A stretch of 64,000 nt of DNA from Pseudomonas mosselii (GCF_005796105.1 NZ_VAUO01000001.1:868001-932000); one strand, 5' to 3'; shown: positions 1-10,023, counted from the first letter of the stretch. Numbers and translations are program-made. Notes: a model not told the origin generated them from the sequence alone.

Positions 1-384
1 GCTGCCGAGCCCCGTGAGTTCGGGATCGGGGCGGTCGTCGCCGGGCACCAGGATCAGGTGCACGCCACGGCTGGCCAGTTCCACCAGTTGCTCGACACCG
101 TAGCGCCAGTAACCCACGCCGCCGTGCAGGGAGACCAGGATCACCTTGGCATGGCGCAACACCTGGTCGACATACAGGTCGACCGATGCGTGGTTCTGCA
201 CCTGCATCGGGTTGGCCAGACGCAGGCTGGGGAAATCGTCCGGCAACTGCTCGGCGGTATCGGCGAGCAGTGCCAGGTGCGAATCGCCGCTGCAGAGAAT
301 CACCAGCTCTGCCGGGGTCTGGCCGAGGTCGGCGATGCTGTCGTCCGGCACGAAGCCGCCGGGCTGGGTCCGCAGCAGGTGCAT
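1..384 (-). CDS. cobN: Cobaltochelatase subunit CobN, N-terminal part (runs off the left edge)
   Basis: The reading frame starts with ATG at 384 and stays open to the window edge, giving the first 128 residues of a protein that is normally about 1,250 long. It begins MHLLRTQPGGF and contains the stretch VSLHGGVGYWRYGVEQL, typical of the CobN N-terminus. CobN is the large subunit of the ATP-dependent aerobic cobaltochelatase (CobNST), which inserts Co(II) into hydrogenobyrinic acid a,c-diamide in the cytoplasm. It starts 3 bases after the cobW stop codon, so the two genes are surely co-transcribed and lie under the cobalamin riboswitch upstream of cobW. Only the N-terminus is visible; the identification rests on this sequence plus the classic cobW-cobN order. 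Confidence 0.88.
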   Translation of the reverse strand, partial: MHLLRTQPGGFVPDDSIADLGQTPAELVILCSGDSHLALLADTAEQLPDDFPSLRLANPMQVQNHASVDLYVDQVLRHAKVILVSLHGGVGYWRYGVEQLVELASRGVHLILVPGDDRPDPELTGLGS

Positions 385-387
385 CGG

Positions 388-1455
388 TCAGGCGCCCAGG
401 GCCTGGCGCAAGCGCGCCTCCAGCTGATTGGCGTCCAGATCCTGGCCAATCAGTACCAGACGGGTGATGCGCGACTCATCCTGACGCCAGGCGCGGTCGA
501 AGTGCTTGTCGAAACGCGTACCCACGCCCTGGATCAGCAGACGCATCGGCTTGCCGGGGATGGCGGCGAAGCCCTTGGCGCGCAGGATGCCGAACTCGGT
601 GACCAATTGGTTCAGGGCCTCGAGCAGCAGGCCTTCGTCGGCCTCGGGCAGGTTGATGGAAATGGAATCGAAGGCGTCATGGTCGTGGTCGTCGTGCTCA
701 TCGCCGTCATGGTGCGAGTCGTGGTGGGTGCGACGACCATCGATGTGCGCCTCGGACTGCGCGCCCACGCCCAGCAGCACGTCCAGCGGCAGACGACCGC
801 TGCTGGCTTCGATCACCTTGACCGCTGGCGGCAGCTCTTCGGCCACCTCGGCACGCACCTTGGCCAAGCCCTCGGCGTCGATCAGGTCGGCTTTGTTCAG
901 CACTACCAGGTCGGCGCTGGCCAGTTGGTCGGCGAACAGTTCATGCAGGGGCGATTCGTGGTCCAAGTTGGGGTCGAGCTTGCGCTGGGCATCCACCTGC
1001 TCGGGGTAGGCGGCGAAGGTGCCGGCAGCCACGGCTGGGCTGTCGACCACGGTGATCACCGCATCGACGGTGCAGGCGTTACGGATTTCAGGCCACTGGA
1101 AGGCCTGCACCAGCGGTTTGGGCAGTGCCAGGCCGCTGGTTTCGATGAGGATGTGGTCCAAGTCGCCGCGGCGTGCCACCAGTTCGCGCATCACCGGGAA
1201 GAACTCTTCCTGCACGGTGCAGCACAGGCAGCCGTTGGCCAGCTCGTAAACCCGGCCGTTGGCTTCTTCTTCGCTGCAGCCGATGCTGCATTGCTTGAGG
1301 ATTTCGCCGTCGATGCCCAGCTCGCCGAACTCATTGACGATCACCGCGATGCGGCGGCCCTGGGCGTTGTCGAGCATGTGGCGCAGCAGCGTGGTTTTAC
1401 CCGAGCCGAGAAAGCCGGTGACGATGGTGACGGGAAGCTTGGCCAGTGTTTTCAT
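388..1455 (-). CDS. cobW: Cobalamin biosynthesis GTPase CobW (COG0523 metallochaperone)
   Basis: This is a 355-residue G3E-family GTPase thought to deliver cobalt for corrin-ring insertion. Visible motifs are the P-loop GFLGSGKTTLL near residue 12, the metal-binding CLCC motif (NGCLCCTVQ), the guanine-specificity motif NKAD, and a His/Asp-rich stretch (HHDSHHDGDEHDDHDHD) in the middle of the protein that is typical of metal-handling COG0523 members. The start at 1455 is chosen because the family begins MKTLAKLPVTIVTG and an AAGGG ribosome-binding site precedes it; an upstream in-frame extension to 1542 runs into the leader. The gene is followed at once by cobN, and a cobalamin riboswitch lies in its leader, so it should be shut off when B12 is plentiful. 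Confidence 0.93.
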   Translation of the reverse strand: MKTLAKLPVTIVTGFLGSGKTTLLRHMLDNAQGRRIAVIVNEFGELGIDGEILKQCSIGCSEEEANGRVYELANGCLCCTVQEEFFPVMRELVARRGDLDHILIETSGLALPKPLVQAFQWPEIRNACTVDAVITVVDSPAVAAGTFAAYPEQVDAQRKLDPNLDHESPLHELFADQLASADLVVLNKADLIDAEGLAKVRAEVAEELPPAVKVIEASSGRLPLDVLLGVGAQSEAHIDGRRTHHDSHHDGDEHDDHDHDAFDSISINLPEADEGLLLEALNQLVTEFGILRAKGFAAIPGKPMRLLIQGVGTRFDKHFDRAWRQDESRITRLVLIGQDLDANQLEARLRQALGA

Positions 1456-1570
1456 GTCGCAGTGCCCTTGGCAGCTATGGCGCGGGCAAGCGGTACGACA
1501 GCCACGGGCGTTGCCGGCCGGGCGCGTTCGCCACCGGATCACCCCGCCCGGTTGAATGTCGAAAACGTCG

Positions 1571-1765
1571 CGAGGCAGGTCTCCTGGCTTGCACGGTGCC
1601 GGCCAAAGCCGACCGGCTGGCGCCTTCCCGCGCGCTGCGCAGTGGCTGTGCCAGACCTTTGAGTGCCTACAGTTGCGGGGGCAGCCGCGGCTTCTACCGC
1701 GTTCCCGTCTTAGCTCCGGCGCGCGCCGGAGAACCTCGAACCGGCAAGGCTACGCAGTGCTCGCA
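1571..1765 (-). promoter_or_regulatory. Cobalamin riboswitch for cobW-cobN
   Basis: Read on the minus strand, the leader contains the conserved elements of the AdoCbl riboswitch in order: GGGAACGCGGT, then GGCTGCCCCCGCAACTGTA, and at the 3' end the B12 box GCCAGGAGACCTGCC (plus-strand complement at 1575-1589). About 115 bases separate it from the cobW start. Boundaries are approximate because the 5' stem was judged by eye. Confidence 0.9.
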
Positions 1766-1825
1766 CGACGGTCAACCGCCCGACACGATTGACGCACGTC
1801 CGGCCGCGTGATTTGCTAGCGCCCT

Positions 1826-2025
1826 TGCGTCAAGGTGCCCCTTTGGGGGTGAAACGGGAAACCGGTGCGTCGTGCGTCTATCGAAAAGGCCCGACAAGGC
1901 CGGTGCTGCCCCCGCAACGGTAAGCGAGCAAGGCGTCTGATCCACTGTGCCAGTAGTCCGGCATGGGAAGGTGACGCCAACGCTGGAGCCAGGCTCCACC
2001 TCGCCAGCCCGGAGACCGGCCTTGC
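1826..2025 (+). promoter_or_regulatory. Cobalamin riboswitch for cbtB-cbtA-cobE-cobM
   Basis: The plus strand shows AAGGTGCCC, GGGTGAAACGGGAAACCGG, GGTGCTGCCCCCGCAACGG, and a 3' B12 box GCCAGCCCGGAGACCGGCC ending near 2020. This is the standard cobalamin riboswitch signature. It stands back to back with the riboswitch of the cobW operon, and about 110 bases separate it from the cbtB start. It probably represses cobalt import and corrin synthesis when adenosylcobalamin is present. Confidence 0.92.
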
Positions 2026-2137
2026 GTGCTACCAACACCCCGCGGTGGGCGGGCGCTGTCGTACTCCCTGGGCCATTTCGCGCCCGGGGCCGCCGCGCTT
2101 GCCCGTTGCCAAAACAAAAGCAGCAGAGGAACGCGTC

Positions 2138-2323
2138 ATGCCTATCAGCAGTGCCAAACACAGCATCGCCACCCCGGTTACCCTCAGCCAGCGTCTGGTC
2201 ATCGCGGTGGGCGCCTGCCTGCTGGGCCTGAGCCTGGTATATTTCGCCGGTTTCTCGCACATCGAGGCGGTACACAACGCCGCTCACGACACCCGCCACA
2301 GCGCCGCATTCCCCTGCCACTGA
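2138..2323 (+). CDS. cbtB: Cobalt transporter subunit CbtB
   Basis: This is a 61-residue protein with a single membrane segment (roughly residues 18-37, VIAVGACLLGLSLVYFAGF) and a histidine-rich C-terminal tail (H-N-A-A-H-D-T-R-H), the layout of CbtB. CbtB works with the multi-span protein CbtA in presumed cobalt uptake; the pair was predicted from its constant association with cobalamin riboswitches. The ATG at 2138 has AGAGGA upstream. cbtA follows 10 bases after the stop, and the riboswitch at 1826-2025 lies directly upstream. The assignment rests on size, topology and context. Confidence 0.88.
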   Translation: MPISSAKHSIATPVTLSQRLVIAVGACLLGLSLVYFAGFSHIEAVHNAAHDTRHSAAFPCH

Positions 2324-2333
2324 GTAGCCCAGC

Positions 2334-3029
2334 ATGATCATGCGCATTGCCCGCACGGCGGGTTTCAGCGGGCTGCTCGCCGCCCTGCTGTTGACGTTGC
2401 TGCAGAGCTTCTGGGTGGCCCCGCTGATTCTGCAGGCAGAAACCTACGAAAGCGCCGCACCAGTCACCGAACACCACGAACACGGCAATGCCACTGCGAC
2501 CCACGAACATGAACACAGCGCCGAAGCCTGGGCGCCGGAAGACGGCTGGCAACGGGTGCTGTCCACCACCGGTGGCAATCTGGTGGTTGCCGTGGGGTTC
2601 GCGCTGATCCTAGTGGCCCTGTATAGCTTGCGCGCCCCCGGCCGGACCAGCACGGGCGCCTGGTGGGGCCTGGCCGGCTTTGCAGTGTTCTGCCTGGCAC
2701 CGACCCTGGGCCTGCCGCCGGAACTGCCAGGCACTGCCGCCGCCGACCTGGGGCTGCGCCAAAGTTGGTGGATCGGCACTGCGGCCGCTACGGCCGCAGG
2801 CCTGGCACTGCTGGTGTTCGCCCGGCATTGGCTGTTCAAGGTGCTTGGCGTGGCGCTGCTGGCGATCCCGCACGTGATCGGCGCACCGCAGCCGCCCGTG
2901 CACGAAAGCCTGGCGCCCGAAGCGCTCGAAACGCAGTTCAAGGTCGCTTCCTGGCTAACCAACGCCGCGTTCTGGCTGGCCCTTGGCCTGCTCAGCGCCT
3001 GGCTGTATCGCCGCTCCAGCCAAGCCTGA
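2334..3029 (+). CDS. cbtA: Cobalt transporter subunit CbtA
   Basis: This 231-residue integral membrane protein has about five hydrophobic segments and a His-rich periplasmic-looking loop (EHHEHG, THEHEH) at residues 43-62, as expected for CbtA. With CbtB it would import cobalt for corrin synthesis. The C-terminal half keeps the family pattern of a long span ending LGLLSAWLYRR. A second in-frame ATG lies 6 bases downstream and could be the true start. The next gene starts in the TGATG overlap of its stop codon, so translation is coupled to cobE. Confidence 0.88.
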   Translation: MIMRIARTAGFSGLLAALLLTLLQSFWVAPLILQAETYESAAPVTEHHEHGNATATHEHEHSAEAWAPEDGWQRVLSTTGGNLVVAVGFALILVALYSLRAPGRTSTGAWWGLAGFAVFCLAPTLGLPPELPGTAAADLGLRQSWWIGTAAATAAGLALLVFARHWLFKVLGVALLAIPHVIGAPQPPVHESLAPEALETQFKVASWLTNAAFWLALGLLSAWLYRRSSQA

Positions 3030-3439
3030 TGGCGGCCTGTACACAACCGCCTGCGCTGTTCGCGGGCTTTGGCTGCCGTCGCGGCTGCCCGGTAGAGACC
3101 CTGGCCGCCCTGCTGCGCCGGACCCTCGCCGGGCATGGCCTGCCCGTCAGCGCCTTGCGCGGTATCGCCAGCATCCACGCCAAAGCCCGCGAGCCAGGGC
3201 TGCTAGCCTTGGCCGAGCACCTGGACCTGCCACTTGTCTGCTTCGACGCAGGACACCTGCTGACCTTCGAGCCACTGCTCAGCCAGCGTTCGGCCGCCGC
3301 CTTCGCCCAAACCGGTTGCTGGGGCGTGGCCGAGAGCGCAGCATTGTGTTTGGCCGCCAGCCAGACCCAACAGCCACGCCTACATGTGCCCCGCCAAGTC
3401 TTGGGTGGCGCAACCCTAGCGCTGGCCTGCGGCGGATAA
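3029..3439 (+). CDS. cobE: Cobalamin biosynthesis protein CobE (CbiG C-terminal-like)
   Basis: This 136-residue cytoplasmic protein contains the CobE/CbiG-C signature: GFGCRRGCP near the N-terminus, then ALRGIASIHAKAREPGLLALA, and WGVAESAAL near the end. CobE-type domains take part in the ring-contraction/deacylation region of the aerobic corrin pathway, but their exact reaction is not settled. The ATG overlaps the cbtA stop (TGATG). It lies between cbtA and cobM and belongs to the same riboswitch-controlled operon. Confidence 0.85.
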   Translation: MAACTQPPALFAGFGCRRGCPVETLAALLRRTLAGHGLPVSALRGIASIHAKAREPGLLALAEHLDLPLVCFDAGHLLTFEPLLSQRSAAAFAQTGCWGVAESAALCLAASQTQQPRLHVPRQVLGGATLALACGG

Positions 3440-3464
3440 TCCGTACTTTTTGCAAGGATCCTTC

Positions 3465-4217
3465 ATGACGGTCTACTTCATCGGCGCAGGCCCCGGCGAC
3501 CCGGAATTGATCACGGTCAAAGGCCAACGCCTGATCCGCCAATGCCCGGTGATCATCTATGCAGGCTCCCTGGTCCCTCCGGCGGTACTCGAAGGCCACA
3601 GCGCCAGCCATGTGATCAACAGCGCCGAACTCCACCTGGAGCAGATCATCGAGACCATGCGCCAAGCCCACGCCAACGGCCAGGACGTGGCCCGGGTGCA
3701 CAGTGGCGATCCGAGTTTGTACGGTGCCATTGGCGAGCAGATTCGCCACCTGCGCGAACTGGGCATCGACTACCAGATCATCCCCGGAGTCACCGCTACC
3801 GCGGCCAGTGCAGCCCTGCTCGGCTGCGAACTAACGCTACCGGGTGTAGCACAGACCGTGATCCTCACCCGCTACGGCGACAGCTCGCCGATGCCAGCCG
3901 GCGAACAGCTTGCCGACCTGGCCCGGCACCGCAGCACGCTGGCCATCCACCTGGGCATTCGCAACTTGGCGCGCATCGTCGAGGAACTGCTGCCGCACTA
4001 CGGCGCGCAGTGTCCGATAGCCGTGGTGCACCGCGCCACCTGGCCCGACCAGGACTGGGCCAGAGGCACCCTGGCAGATATCGTCGAGCACGTCGCACGC
4101 AAAGGCTTCCGGCGTACCGCGCTGATTCTGGTCGGGCATGTGCTGGGCGATGCGCCGTTCGCCGACTCGGCGCTGTACCGCGCCAGCCATGCCCACCTTT
4201 ACCGCCCGGGCACTTGA
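3465..4217 (+). CDS. cobM: Precorrin-4 C(11)-methyltransferase
   Basis: This 250-residue SAM-dependent tetrapyrrole methylase converts precorrin-4 to precorrin-5. The N-terminus MTVYFIGAGPGDPELITVKG carries the family's glycine-rich loop. GDPSLYGAIGEQ and PGVTATAASAALLG are the second and third conserved blocks. The start at 3465 gives the canonical N-terminus; an in-frame codon 15 bases upstream would add five residues and lacks support. An AAGGAT motif precedes the start. The gene ends the cobalt/cobalamin operon; the next gene is 65 bases away. Confidence 0.94.
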   Translation: MTVYFIGAGPGDPELITVKGQRLIRQCPVIIYAGSLVPPAVLEGHSASHVINSAELHLEQIIETMRQAHANGQDVARVHSGDPSLYGAIGEQIRHLRELGIDYQIIPGVTATAASAALLGCELTLPGVAQTVILTRYGDSSPMPAGEQLADLARHRSTLAIHLGIRNLARIVEELLPHYGAQCPIAVVHRATWPDQDWARGTLADIVEHVARKGFRRTALILVGHVLGDAPFADSALYRASHAHLYRPGT

Positions 4218-4282
4218 GGTGATTGCTCGATCACGCCACGGCGTAGCACACTGGTGCTCCCCTACCGATAGAGGCCATGACC

Positions 4283-4525
4283 ATGCTCGAACTGCGCCCC
4301 AACTGTGAATGTTGTGACCGTGACCTGCCGGCCGATAGCCCGGATGCAGTCATCTGCTCGTTCGAATGCACGTTCTGCCAAGACTGCTCCGTCGAGCGCC
4401 TTCAGGGCCGCTGCCCCAATTGCGCCGGCCAACTGAGCCCCCGCCCGACCCGTGTTGGCCAGGCCTTGCAAAATAACCCTGCTTCCACTCAACGGGTCGT
4501 GAAGGCCCATAGCACCTGCGTTTGA
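4283..4525 (+). CDS. DUF1272 domain protein (small zinc-ribbon-like)
   Basis: This 80-residue protein has regularly spaced cysteines (CECCDRDLP, CSFECTFCQDC, GRCPNCAG) that would bind two zinc ions. The pattern and the LRPNCECCD opening match DUF1272, a family of unknown function common in proteobacteria. The ATG at 4283 is preferred because GAGG lies 8 bases before it; another in-frame ATG at 4277 is only 2 bases from that motif. It stands alone between cobM and the two-component genes with no obvious functional link. Confidence 0.8.
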   Translation: MLELRPNCECCDRDLPADSPDAVICSFECTFCQDCSVERLQGRCPNCAGQLSPRPTRVGQALQNNPASTQRVVKAHSTCV

Positions 4526-4721
4526 GTCTCGAAGCACGAGGGCGGTCCTACGCCATCTTGTAGTCCTTTTCAACAAAACCCTGTTGTATTTTCAACACGC
4601 CTATACTGTCCTATTACCAAGGCTCCTGAATCTCCGTAATGTGCGCTCCCCCCAGCTCTGCAGCCCCAGGCCGAGCCTGCTGGTTGGCTGGAAGCGAGCA
4701 CTTTTGAACAGGAGTTTAACC

Positions 4722-5336
4722 ATGACATCCGTGCTGCTGGTCGATGACCATCACATCGTTCGTCTTGCCGTGCGCATGCTGTTGGAGCGTGAGCGGTTCA
4801 CCGTGGTCGGCGAGACCGGCAAAGGCAAGGAGGCAGCCAGCCTCGCGATGCAAACCCGGGCCGAGGTTGTCATTCTCGACATCGGCTTGCCGGACCTTGA
4901 CGGCATGGAGGTGATCAAGCGCCTCAAGCTGCTGGAGCCGCCCCCGAAGATCATGGCCTTGACCGGCCAACCTGCCGACCTGTACGTGCGCCGCTGCATG
5001 GATGCCGGCATCAGCGCCTTCGTCAACAAGGACGAGGACCTCGATGCTTTGGTGTTCGCCCTCAAGGCCCTGGTCAAGGGCTACTCGACCTTTCCCCAGA
5101 TGGCGGTCAACAGCAACTCCCTGGAAAGCGAAAGCGAACGCCTCAAATGCCTGTCAAACCGCGAGATGGAGGTGTTGCGCAGGCTGTGCGCCGGCCAATG
5201 CAACAAGCTGATCGGCGAGCAGATGAACCTCAGTGCCAAGACCATCAGCACCTACCGCGGGCGTATCCTGGAAAAGCTCAAGGCCGAGTCGCTGGTGGAG
5301 ATGGTCGATCTGGCCAAACGCAACAAAGTGGTCTGA
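4722..5336 (+). CDS. BvgA/EvgA-type LuxR-family response regulator
   Basis: This 204-residue response regulator has an N-terminal receiver domain (LLVDDHH acidic pocket, phospho-acceptor Asp53 in VVILDIGLPDLDG, Lys in FVNKDEDL) and a C-terminal LuxR-type helix-turn-helix (LSNREMEVLRRLCAGQCNKLIGE, then LSAKTISTYRGRILEKL). The start at 4722 follows GGAG; an upstream in-frame extension to 4584 covers non-coding leader. The sensor kinase gene starts 4 bases after its stop, so the two form an operon and a cognate pair. Target genes are not evident here. Confidence 0.9.
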   Translation: MTSVLLVDDHHIVRLAVRMLLERERFTVVGETGKGKEAASLAMQTRAEVVILDIGLPDLDGMEVIKRLKLLEPPPKIMALTGQPADLYVRRCMDAGISAFVNKDEDLDALVFALKALVKGYSTFPQMAVNSNSLESESERLKCLSNREMEVLRRLCAGQCNKLIGEQMNLSAKTISTYRGRILEKLKAESLVEMVDLAKRNKVV

Positions 5337-5340
5337 TCCA

Positions 5341-8300
5341 GTGTACAAAGGGCCTGCGCTTTGCCTGCTGCTGGTCGCGCTGATACCTTGGGCGTACGCC
5401 GAAACTGCGAGTGAAAGCCGCCACTTGCTGGCTCGCTCGCACAGCGCGGCGTCCACTCTGAATCTAACCTTGCCTGACCGGGCATGGCTGACCACCCACG
5501 GCGATTTGCGCCTTGGCATCTCGCATCCCGATTACCCGCCCTTCGACATCAACGCCAGCCAGGCGGACTACGAAGGGCTGAGCGCCGACTACGCCGGGCT
5601 GATCGGCGAGCAGCTCGGGGTCTCGTTCCAGGTCAAGCGCTACCCGACACGCGCCCTGGCCATCGCGGCGTTGCACCGCGGCGAGATTGACCTGTTGGGC
5701 ACCTCGAACGCGTTCGAGGCTGCCGATGCGGAGCTGACTCTGAGCCAGCCCTATGCCGACGACCTGCCAGTGATCGTTGCACGTCAGGGCCAGTCGCTAC
5801 GCGAACCCGGCGCCATGTCCGGGGTACGCCTGGCCATGGTCGATCACTACCTGCCCCTGGAAACCGCCCAGCAGCTCTACCCTGACGCCCGCCTCAGCCT
5901 GTATCGCTCGACCCTGTCGGCCATCGCGGCGGTCGCGCTGGGCCAGGCCGATGCCTACCTGGGCGATGCAATCAGTACCGACTACGTGATCGGCAAGGGG
6001 TATCAGGAAATGGTCAGGATCGATCACTTCGTCATGGCTCCGGCCGGGGCTTTCGCGTTCGCTCTGGATCGCGACAACACGCGCCTGCTGCGTCTGGTCG
6101 ATACCGCCCTGTTGCGGATCGCTGACAGCGAACGCCTGAACATCCTGCGTCGCTGGACACGAGGCAGCACGACCACGCTGCTCAAGCGCAACCTGGACGC
6201 ACTCACCGCCGAGGAGCGGGCGTGGATCGAACATCACCCTCGCATCCGCGTGATGATCAACACCAGCCTCGCACCCGTCACCTTCAGCGATGCGCAAAGA
6301 CAACCGCGCGGGCTGGCCATCGATGTGCTCGAACAAATCAGTCGGCGCACCGGCCTGCATTTCGACATGGTCGAGTCGGACTCCTTCGCCGACATGCTCA
6401 AAGCCGTGACCCTGGGCAACGTCGACATGCTCGGGGCAATCGGCTATGACCCGCAGCAAACCACACGCCTGCGCTATACACGCCCGTTCATGGTCACGCC
6501 TCGGGTCCTGGTGACCCGAAACGACGCCCCGCCCCTGGATCCTGAACGCCCGCTCGACGATCAGCGTGTCGCCGTGCTGCAAGGCTCGCCCCTGCTCAGC
6601 GACCTGCATCAAAGCGCGCCACGCGCACGCGTGATCGAAGCGCAGAATCCACTGCAACTGTTGCAGTTAGTGCAGGAAGGCAGAGCGGATGTGGCCTTGA
6701 GCCCACAGGTCAACGCGGCCTATTTCATCAATCAAATGGGCAAGGGCCGCCTCAGGATCGCCGGCCAGTTCGGCGACGAGCCCATCCCCGGCACGTTCGC
6801 CGTCAACCCTGCCCACCCGCAGCTACAGGCCATCCTGGACAAGGCGCTGTTGAGCCTAGCGCCGGACGAGCTGGACCAGTTGGTCAAGCGCTGGCCCAGC
6901 AGCGCCGTGGCCAGCGACAGCCCGTGGCGCAACTACCGCACCCTGGCCCTGCAGATACTGGTACTGGCCGGCGGGCTGCTGGCAGGCGTGGCGTTCTGGA
7001 ACAATTACCTGCGCAAGTTGATTCACCAGCGCACCAAGGCCCAACGCGCCCTGCAGGAACAGTTGGGGCTGAGCCGGGCCTTGCTTGAACAACTGAGCCA
7101 GGCGAAAAACGATGCTGAGCAGGCTAGCCAAGCCAAGAGTACCTTCCTGGCGGTCATGAGCCACGAAATACGCACCCCGATGAACGCAGTCATCGGCCTG
7201 CTGGAACTGGCCCTGCAAGACAGCCGGCATGGCCGCAGCGATACCCTGGCATTACAGACGGCGCACAGCTCGGCGGTCGGCTTGCTTGAACTGATCGGCG
7301 ATGTGCTCGACATCTCGCGGATCGAGTCGGGGCACATGAGCCTGCAACCTGCGCCCCTGGATTTGGTAACTCTGGTCCGCGCGACCCTGCGCATGTTCGA
7401 AGGCAACGCACGGGCCAAGGGCATCGCCCTCCAAGCTACGCTGCCAGAGTCTTCCTGCTGGGTCGAAGCCGATCCGCTGCGGCTCAAGCAGGTGCTGGCC
7501 AACCTGCTGAGCAATGCGATCAAGTTCACCGACACCGGACAGGTCAAGGTCAGACTACAGACCCTGCCCGGCGCCGAAGACAGCCTTGCGGTCCGGCTGT
7601 CGGTCGAGGACAGCGGCGTCGGTATCAGTGCCACCGACCAGGCTCGGCTGTTCCGCGCCTTCGCCCAGACCGACGTGCAGAAGGGGCGCCAAGGCGCCGG
7701 GTTGGGCTTGGTGATCAGCCGCAACCTGTGTGAGTTGATGGGCGGCGAACTGAACCTGCACAGCCAGCCAGGCCAGGGCACTGGCGCACATGTTTGCCTG
7801 AACCTGCCGCGCGCACATGCGCCAAGCGCGCCGGCGAGCACCGACGCCGAGCCCGAGCTTGCCGCGCCGCATCCGTTGCGCATCCTGGTGGCAGACGACT
7901 ATCCGGCCAACCTGCTACTGCTGGACAAGCAGCTGCGCTCGCTCGGCCATCACGTGAGCCTGGCCGAGCATGGACAGGCCGCGCTGGCGCTCTGGCAGGA
8001 TGGGCAGTTCGATGTACTGATCACCGATTGCAGCATGCCGCACATGGACGGCCACGCACTCACCCGACAGATCCGCGCACAGGAACGCGAACGCCAGCAG
8101 CCTGCCTGTCGAATCATCGGGATCACCGCCAACGCGCAAGCCGAGGAACGCCAGCGCTGCTTGGACAGCGGCATGGACGAATGCCTGTTCAAACCGCTCG
8201 GGTTGGCCGCTTTACAAGCCAGCCTGGCTCATGTCGATCGACTGCCGTTCGGCGAGCACACGCCACATCAACGCGCCAGCGGCTTCGAGCTGGCGAAACT

Positions 8301-8622
8301 GCGCCACCTGACCCAGGATGATCAACACTTGACCCTCACCCTGCTCGGCCAGCTGGCCGACAGCACAGCCCAAGACTTGCAAGCGCTGCGCGAATTGGGT
8401 ACGCACGCGGCACCCGAGGCGCTGGCGATGGCTGTGCACCGGATCAAGGGCGGCGCCAAGATGCTCAGGGTCAGTGGCGTGGTCGAAGACTGCGAGGCCA
8501 TGGAACAGGCCATCGAACAAGGCAAGGCCTTGCAAGGGCCGCTGGCCGTACTGCTGGCCAGCCTGCAAAGCCTGGAGCGCGAACTGCGCCAAGGCTTCAA
8601 TGCAATTGCAGGGTCGAATTGA
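5341..8622 (+). CDS. BvgS/EvgS-like unorthodox hybrid sensor kinase
   Basis: This 1,093-residue membrane protein has the following order: signal peptide (about 1-20); two periplasmic SBP_bac_3 domains (about 45-265 and 290-515); one membrane span (about 525-548); a coiled coil; HisKA with His608 in the SHEIRTPMN motif; HATPase (about 710-830); a receiver with Asp896 ([14 protein letters not shown]); and an Hpt domain with His1033 ([10 protein letters not shown]). Unlike BvgS, there is no PAS domain between the span and HisKA. The start is taken as GTG 5341 because a hydrophobic leader follows at once and the regulator stop lies just upstream; no strong ribosome-binding site is visible, which fits translational coupling. 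Twin Venus-flytrap domains suggest sensing of a small periplasmic ligand. The 3' end overlaps the convergent chemoreceptor gene by 26 bases. Confidence 0.9.
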   Translation: MYKGPALCLLLVALIPWAYAETASESRHLLARSHSAASTLNLTLPDRAWLTTHGDLRLGISHPDYPPFDINASQADYEGLSADYAGLIGEQLGVSFQVKRYPTRALAIAALHRGEIDLLGTSNAFEAADAELTLSQPYADDLPVIVARQGQSLREPGAMSGVRLAMVDHYLPLETAQQLYPDARLSLYRSTLSAIAAVALGQADAYLGDAISTDYVIGKGYQEMVRIDHFVMAPAGAFAFALDRDNTRLLRLVDTALLRIADSERLNILRRWTRGSTTTLLKRNLDALTAEERAWIEHHPRIRVMINTSLAPVTFSDAQRQPRGLAIDVLEQISRRTGLHFDMVESDSFADMLKAVTLGNVDMLGAIGYDPQQTTRLRYTRPFMVTPRVLVTRNDAPPLDPERPLDDQRVAVLQGSPLLSDLHQSAPRARVIEAQNPLQLLQLVQEGRADVALSPQVNAAYFINQMGKGRLRIAGQFGDEPIPGTFAVNPAHPQLQAILDKALLSLAPDELDQLVKRWPSSAVASDSPWRNYRTLALQILVLAGGLLAGVAFWNNYLRKLIHQRTKAQRALQEQLGLSRALLEQLSQAKNDAEQASQAKSTFLAVMSHEIRTPMNAVIGLLELALQDSRHGRSDTLALQTAHSSAVGLLELIGDVLDISRIESGHMSLQPAPLDLVTLVRATLRMFEGNARAKGIALQATLPESSCWVEADPLRLKQVLANLLSNAIKFTDTGQVKVRLQTLPGAEDSLAVRLSVEDSGVGISATDQARLFRAFAQTDVQKGRQGAGLGLVISRNLCELMGGELNLHSQPGQGTGAHVCLNLPRAHAPSAPASTDAEPELAAPHPLRILVADDYPANLLLLDKQLRSLGHHVSLAEHGQAALALWQDGQFDVLITDCSMPHMDGHALTRQIRAQERERQQPACRIIGITANAQAEERQRCLDSGMDECLFKPLGLAALQASLAHVDRLPFGEHTPHQRASGFELAKLRHLTQDDQHLTLTLLGQLADSTAQDLQALRELGTHAAPEALAMAVHRIKGGAKMLRVSGVVEDCEAMEQAIEQGKALQGPLAVLLASLQSLERELRQGFNAIAGSN

Positions 8623-9916
8623 TCTGGCTGATCGCATCCACCACATGCCGCGAGCCTTGCTGGATCTCCATGATCACCGTGCCGGCCTCGTTGGCCAGCT
8701 CCACGCCGATCCCGGTGCGGCTCAAGCTTGACTGCATACTGGCCACGGCGGTCAACGACAGGTCATGGTTGCGCTTGACCACTTCGACGATTTCCACGGT
8801 CGCCTTGCTGGTGCGTGCCGCCAAGCTACGCACCTCGTCGGCCACCACCGCGAAACCACGCCCGAACTCACCCGCGCGCGCAGCCTCGATCGCCGCATTG
8901 AGGGCCAGCAGGTTGGTCTGATCGGCGATCCCACGGATGGTCAGCACGATCTGGCCAATCGCCTCCGACTGGCGACTCACCGCATCGATACTGCGCGCGG
9001 CATCGTTGAGTTCGGCGGAGATCTGCTCGATCACCTGCACGGTCTGTTGCACGACTTCAGTCCCCTTGCGCGCGCAGGCGTCGGTCTGCACTGAGCTGGC
9101 ATGGGCAGCATCGGCGGCGGTCTGCTGGGTGCTGACCTGCTGGGTGATGTCGCTGGCGAACTTCACCACCTTGTACAAACGACCCTTGTTGTCGAAGATC
9201 GGGTTATAGGAGGCCTCCAGATAAACCGTGCGACCGTGCTTGTCGACCCGTTCGAAGCGGTGAGAGTGGTATTCGCCGCGGTTGAGCGAAGCCCAGAATT
9301 CGCGGTACTGCGCCGACTCGCGCTCGTGGGCCAGGCAGAACAGCCCATGATGGCGGCCAACCACCTCTTCCAGGCGGTAGCCCATGGTGTCGAGGAAATT
9401 CGGGTTGGCTTTGATGACCCTTCCCTGCGGGGTGAACTCGGCCACCGCCATGGATCGACCGATGGCTTTGAGCAGGCTCTCGCTTTCGTGCTCTTCCATC
9501 ACGTGACGGGTGATGTCGGAGGCGATCTTGATCACACTGGTCACCTGCTGGCGCGCGTCGAGCACCGGCATGTAACTCGCCTCCAGCCACACCTCGCGGC
9601 CGCTCTTGTCCAAGCGCTCGAAGGTGCCACTGATGGCCTTGCCTGTAGCCAATTCCTGCCACAGCTGTTTGTACTCGGCGCTCTTGGCGTAGCTGGGGTC
9701 ACAGAAGATGCGGTGATGCTTGCCGCGAATATCGTCGGCGGCGTAACCCATGGTCTTGCAGAAATTCTCGTTCGCATCGAGGATCGTGCCATCGGGCGCG
9801 AACTCGATCATCGCCATGGAACGGCTGATCGCGGCAAACTTTGCCTCAATGCCTTCCAGGGCTTGGTGGCAACGCTGAATCTCGACCAGATCGGACTTGC
9901 GATGGTACTCGAACAT
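8597..9916 (-). CDS. BdlA-like soluble PAS-PAS chemoreceptor (methyl-accepting protein)
   Basis: This 439-residue protein has no membrane segment: two PAS domains (about 20-130 and 140-250; each has the motif D/KANxNFLxTMGY...G+HHxxFC) followed by a short MCP signalling domain containing the hairpin region [24 protein letters not shown]. The layout matches BdlA, the P. aeruginosa biofilm-dispersion protein, and Aer2-like cytoplasmic receptors. The start at 9916 has an excellent AAGGAGG site; an in-frame extension to 9955 lacks one. It probably senses an intracellular redox or c-di-GMP-linked cue. Its 3' end overlaps the end of the convergent hybrid kinase gene. Confidence 0.87.
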   Translation of the reverse strand: MFEYHRKSDLVEIQRCHQALEGIEAKFAAISRSMAMIEFAPDGTILDANENFCKTMGYAADDIRGKHHRIFCDPSYAKSAEYKQLWQELATGKAISGTFERLDKSGREVWLEASYMPVLDARQQVTSVIKIASDITRHVMEEHESESLLKAIGRSMAVAEFTPQGRVIKANPNFLDTMGYRLEEVVGRHHGLFCLAHERESAQYREFWASLNRGEYHSHRFERVDKHGRTVYLEASYNPIFDNKGRLYKVVKFASDITQQVSTQQTAADAAHASSVQTDACARKGTEVVQQTVQVIEQISAELNDAARSIDAVSRQSEAIGQIVLTIRGIADQTNLLALNAAIEAARAGEFGRGFAVVADEVRSLAARTSKATVEIVEVVKRNHDLSLTAVASMQSSLSRTGIGVELANEAGTVIMEIQQGSRHVVDAISQINSTLQLH

Positions 9917-10023
9917 GACCGGGCCTCCTTCTGCCCACAGGATGTTCCTGAGCATAGATCGGCGTGCGCACCGTGCAAGCGAACTGACATCACCGCGGCG
10001 TGGACCCTACCGCGCGGCACTGC

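Noticed and set aside
58..1662. Long plus-strand open frame opposite cobW and cobN
   Set aside because: It is antisense to two well-recognised genes, runs through the riboswitch, and its product has no recognisable domain; high GC creates such frames.
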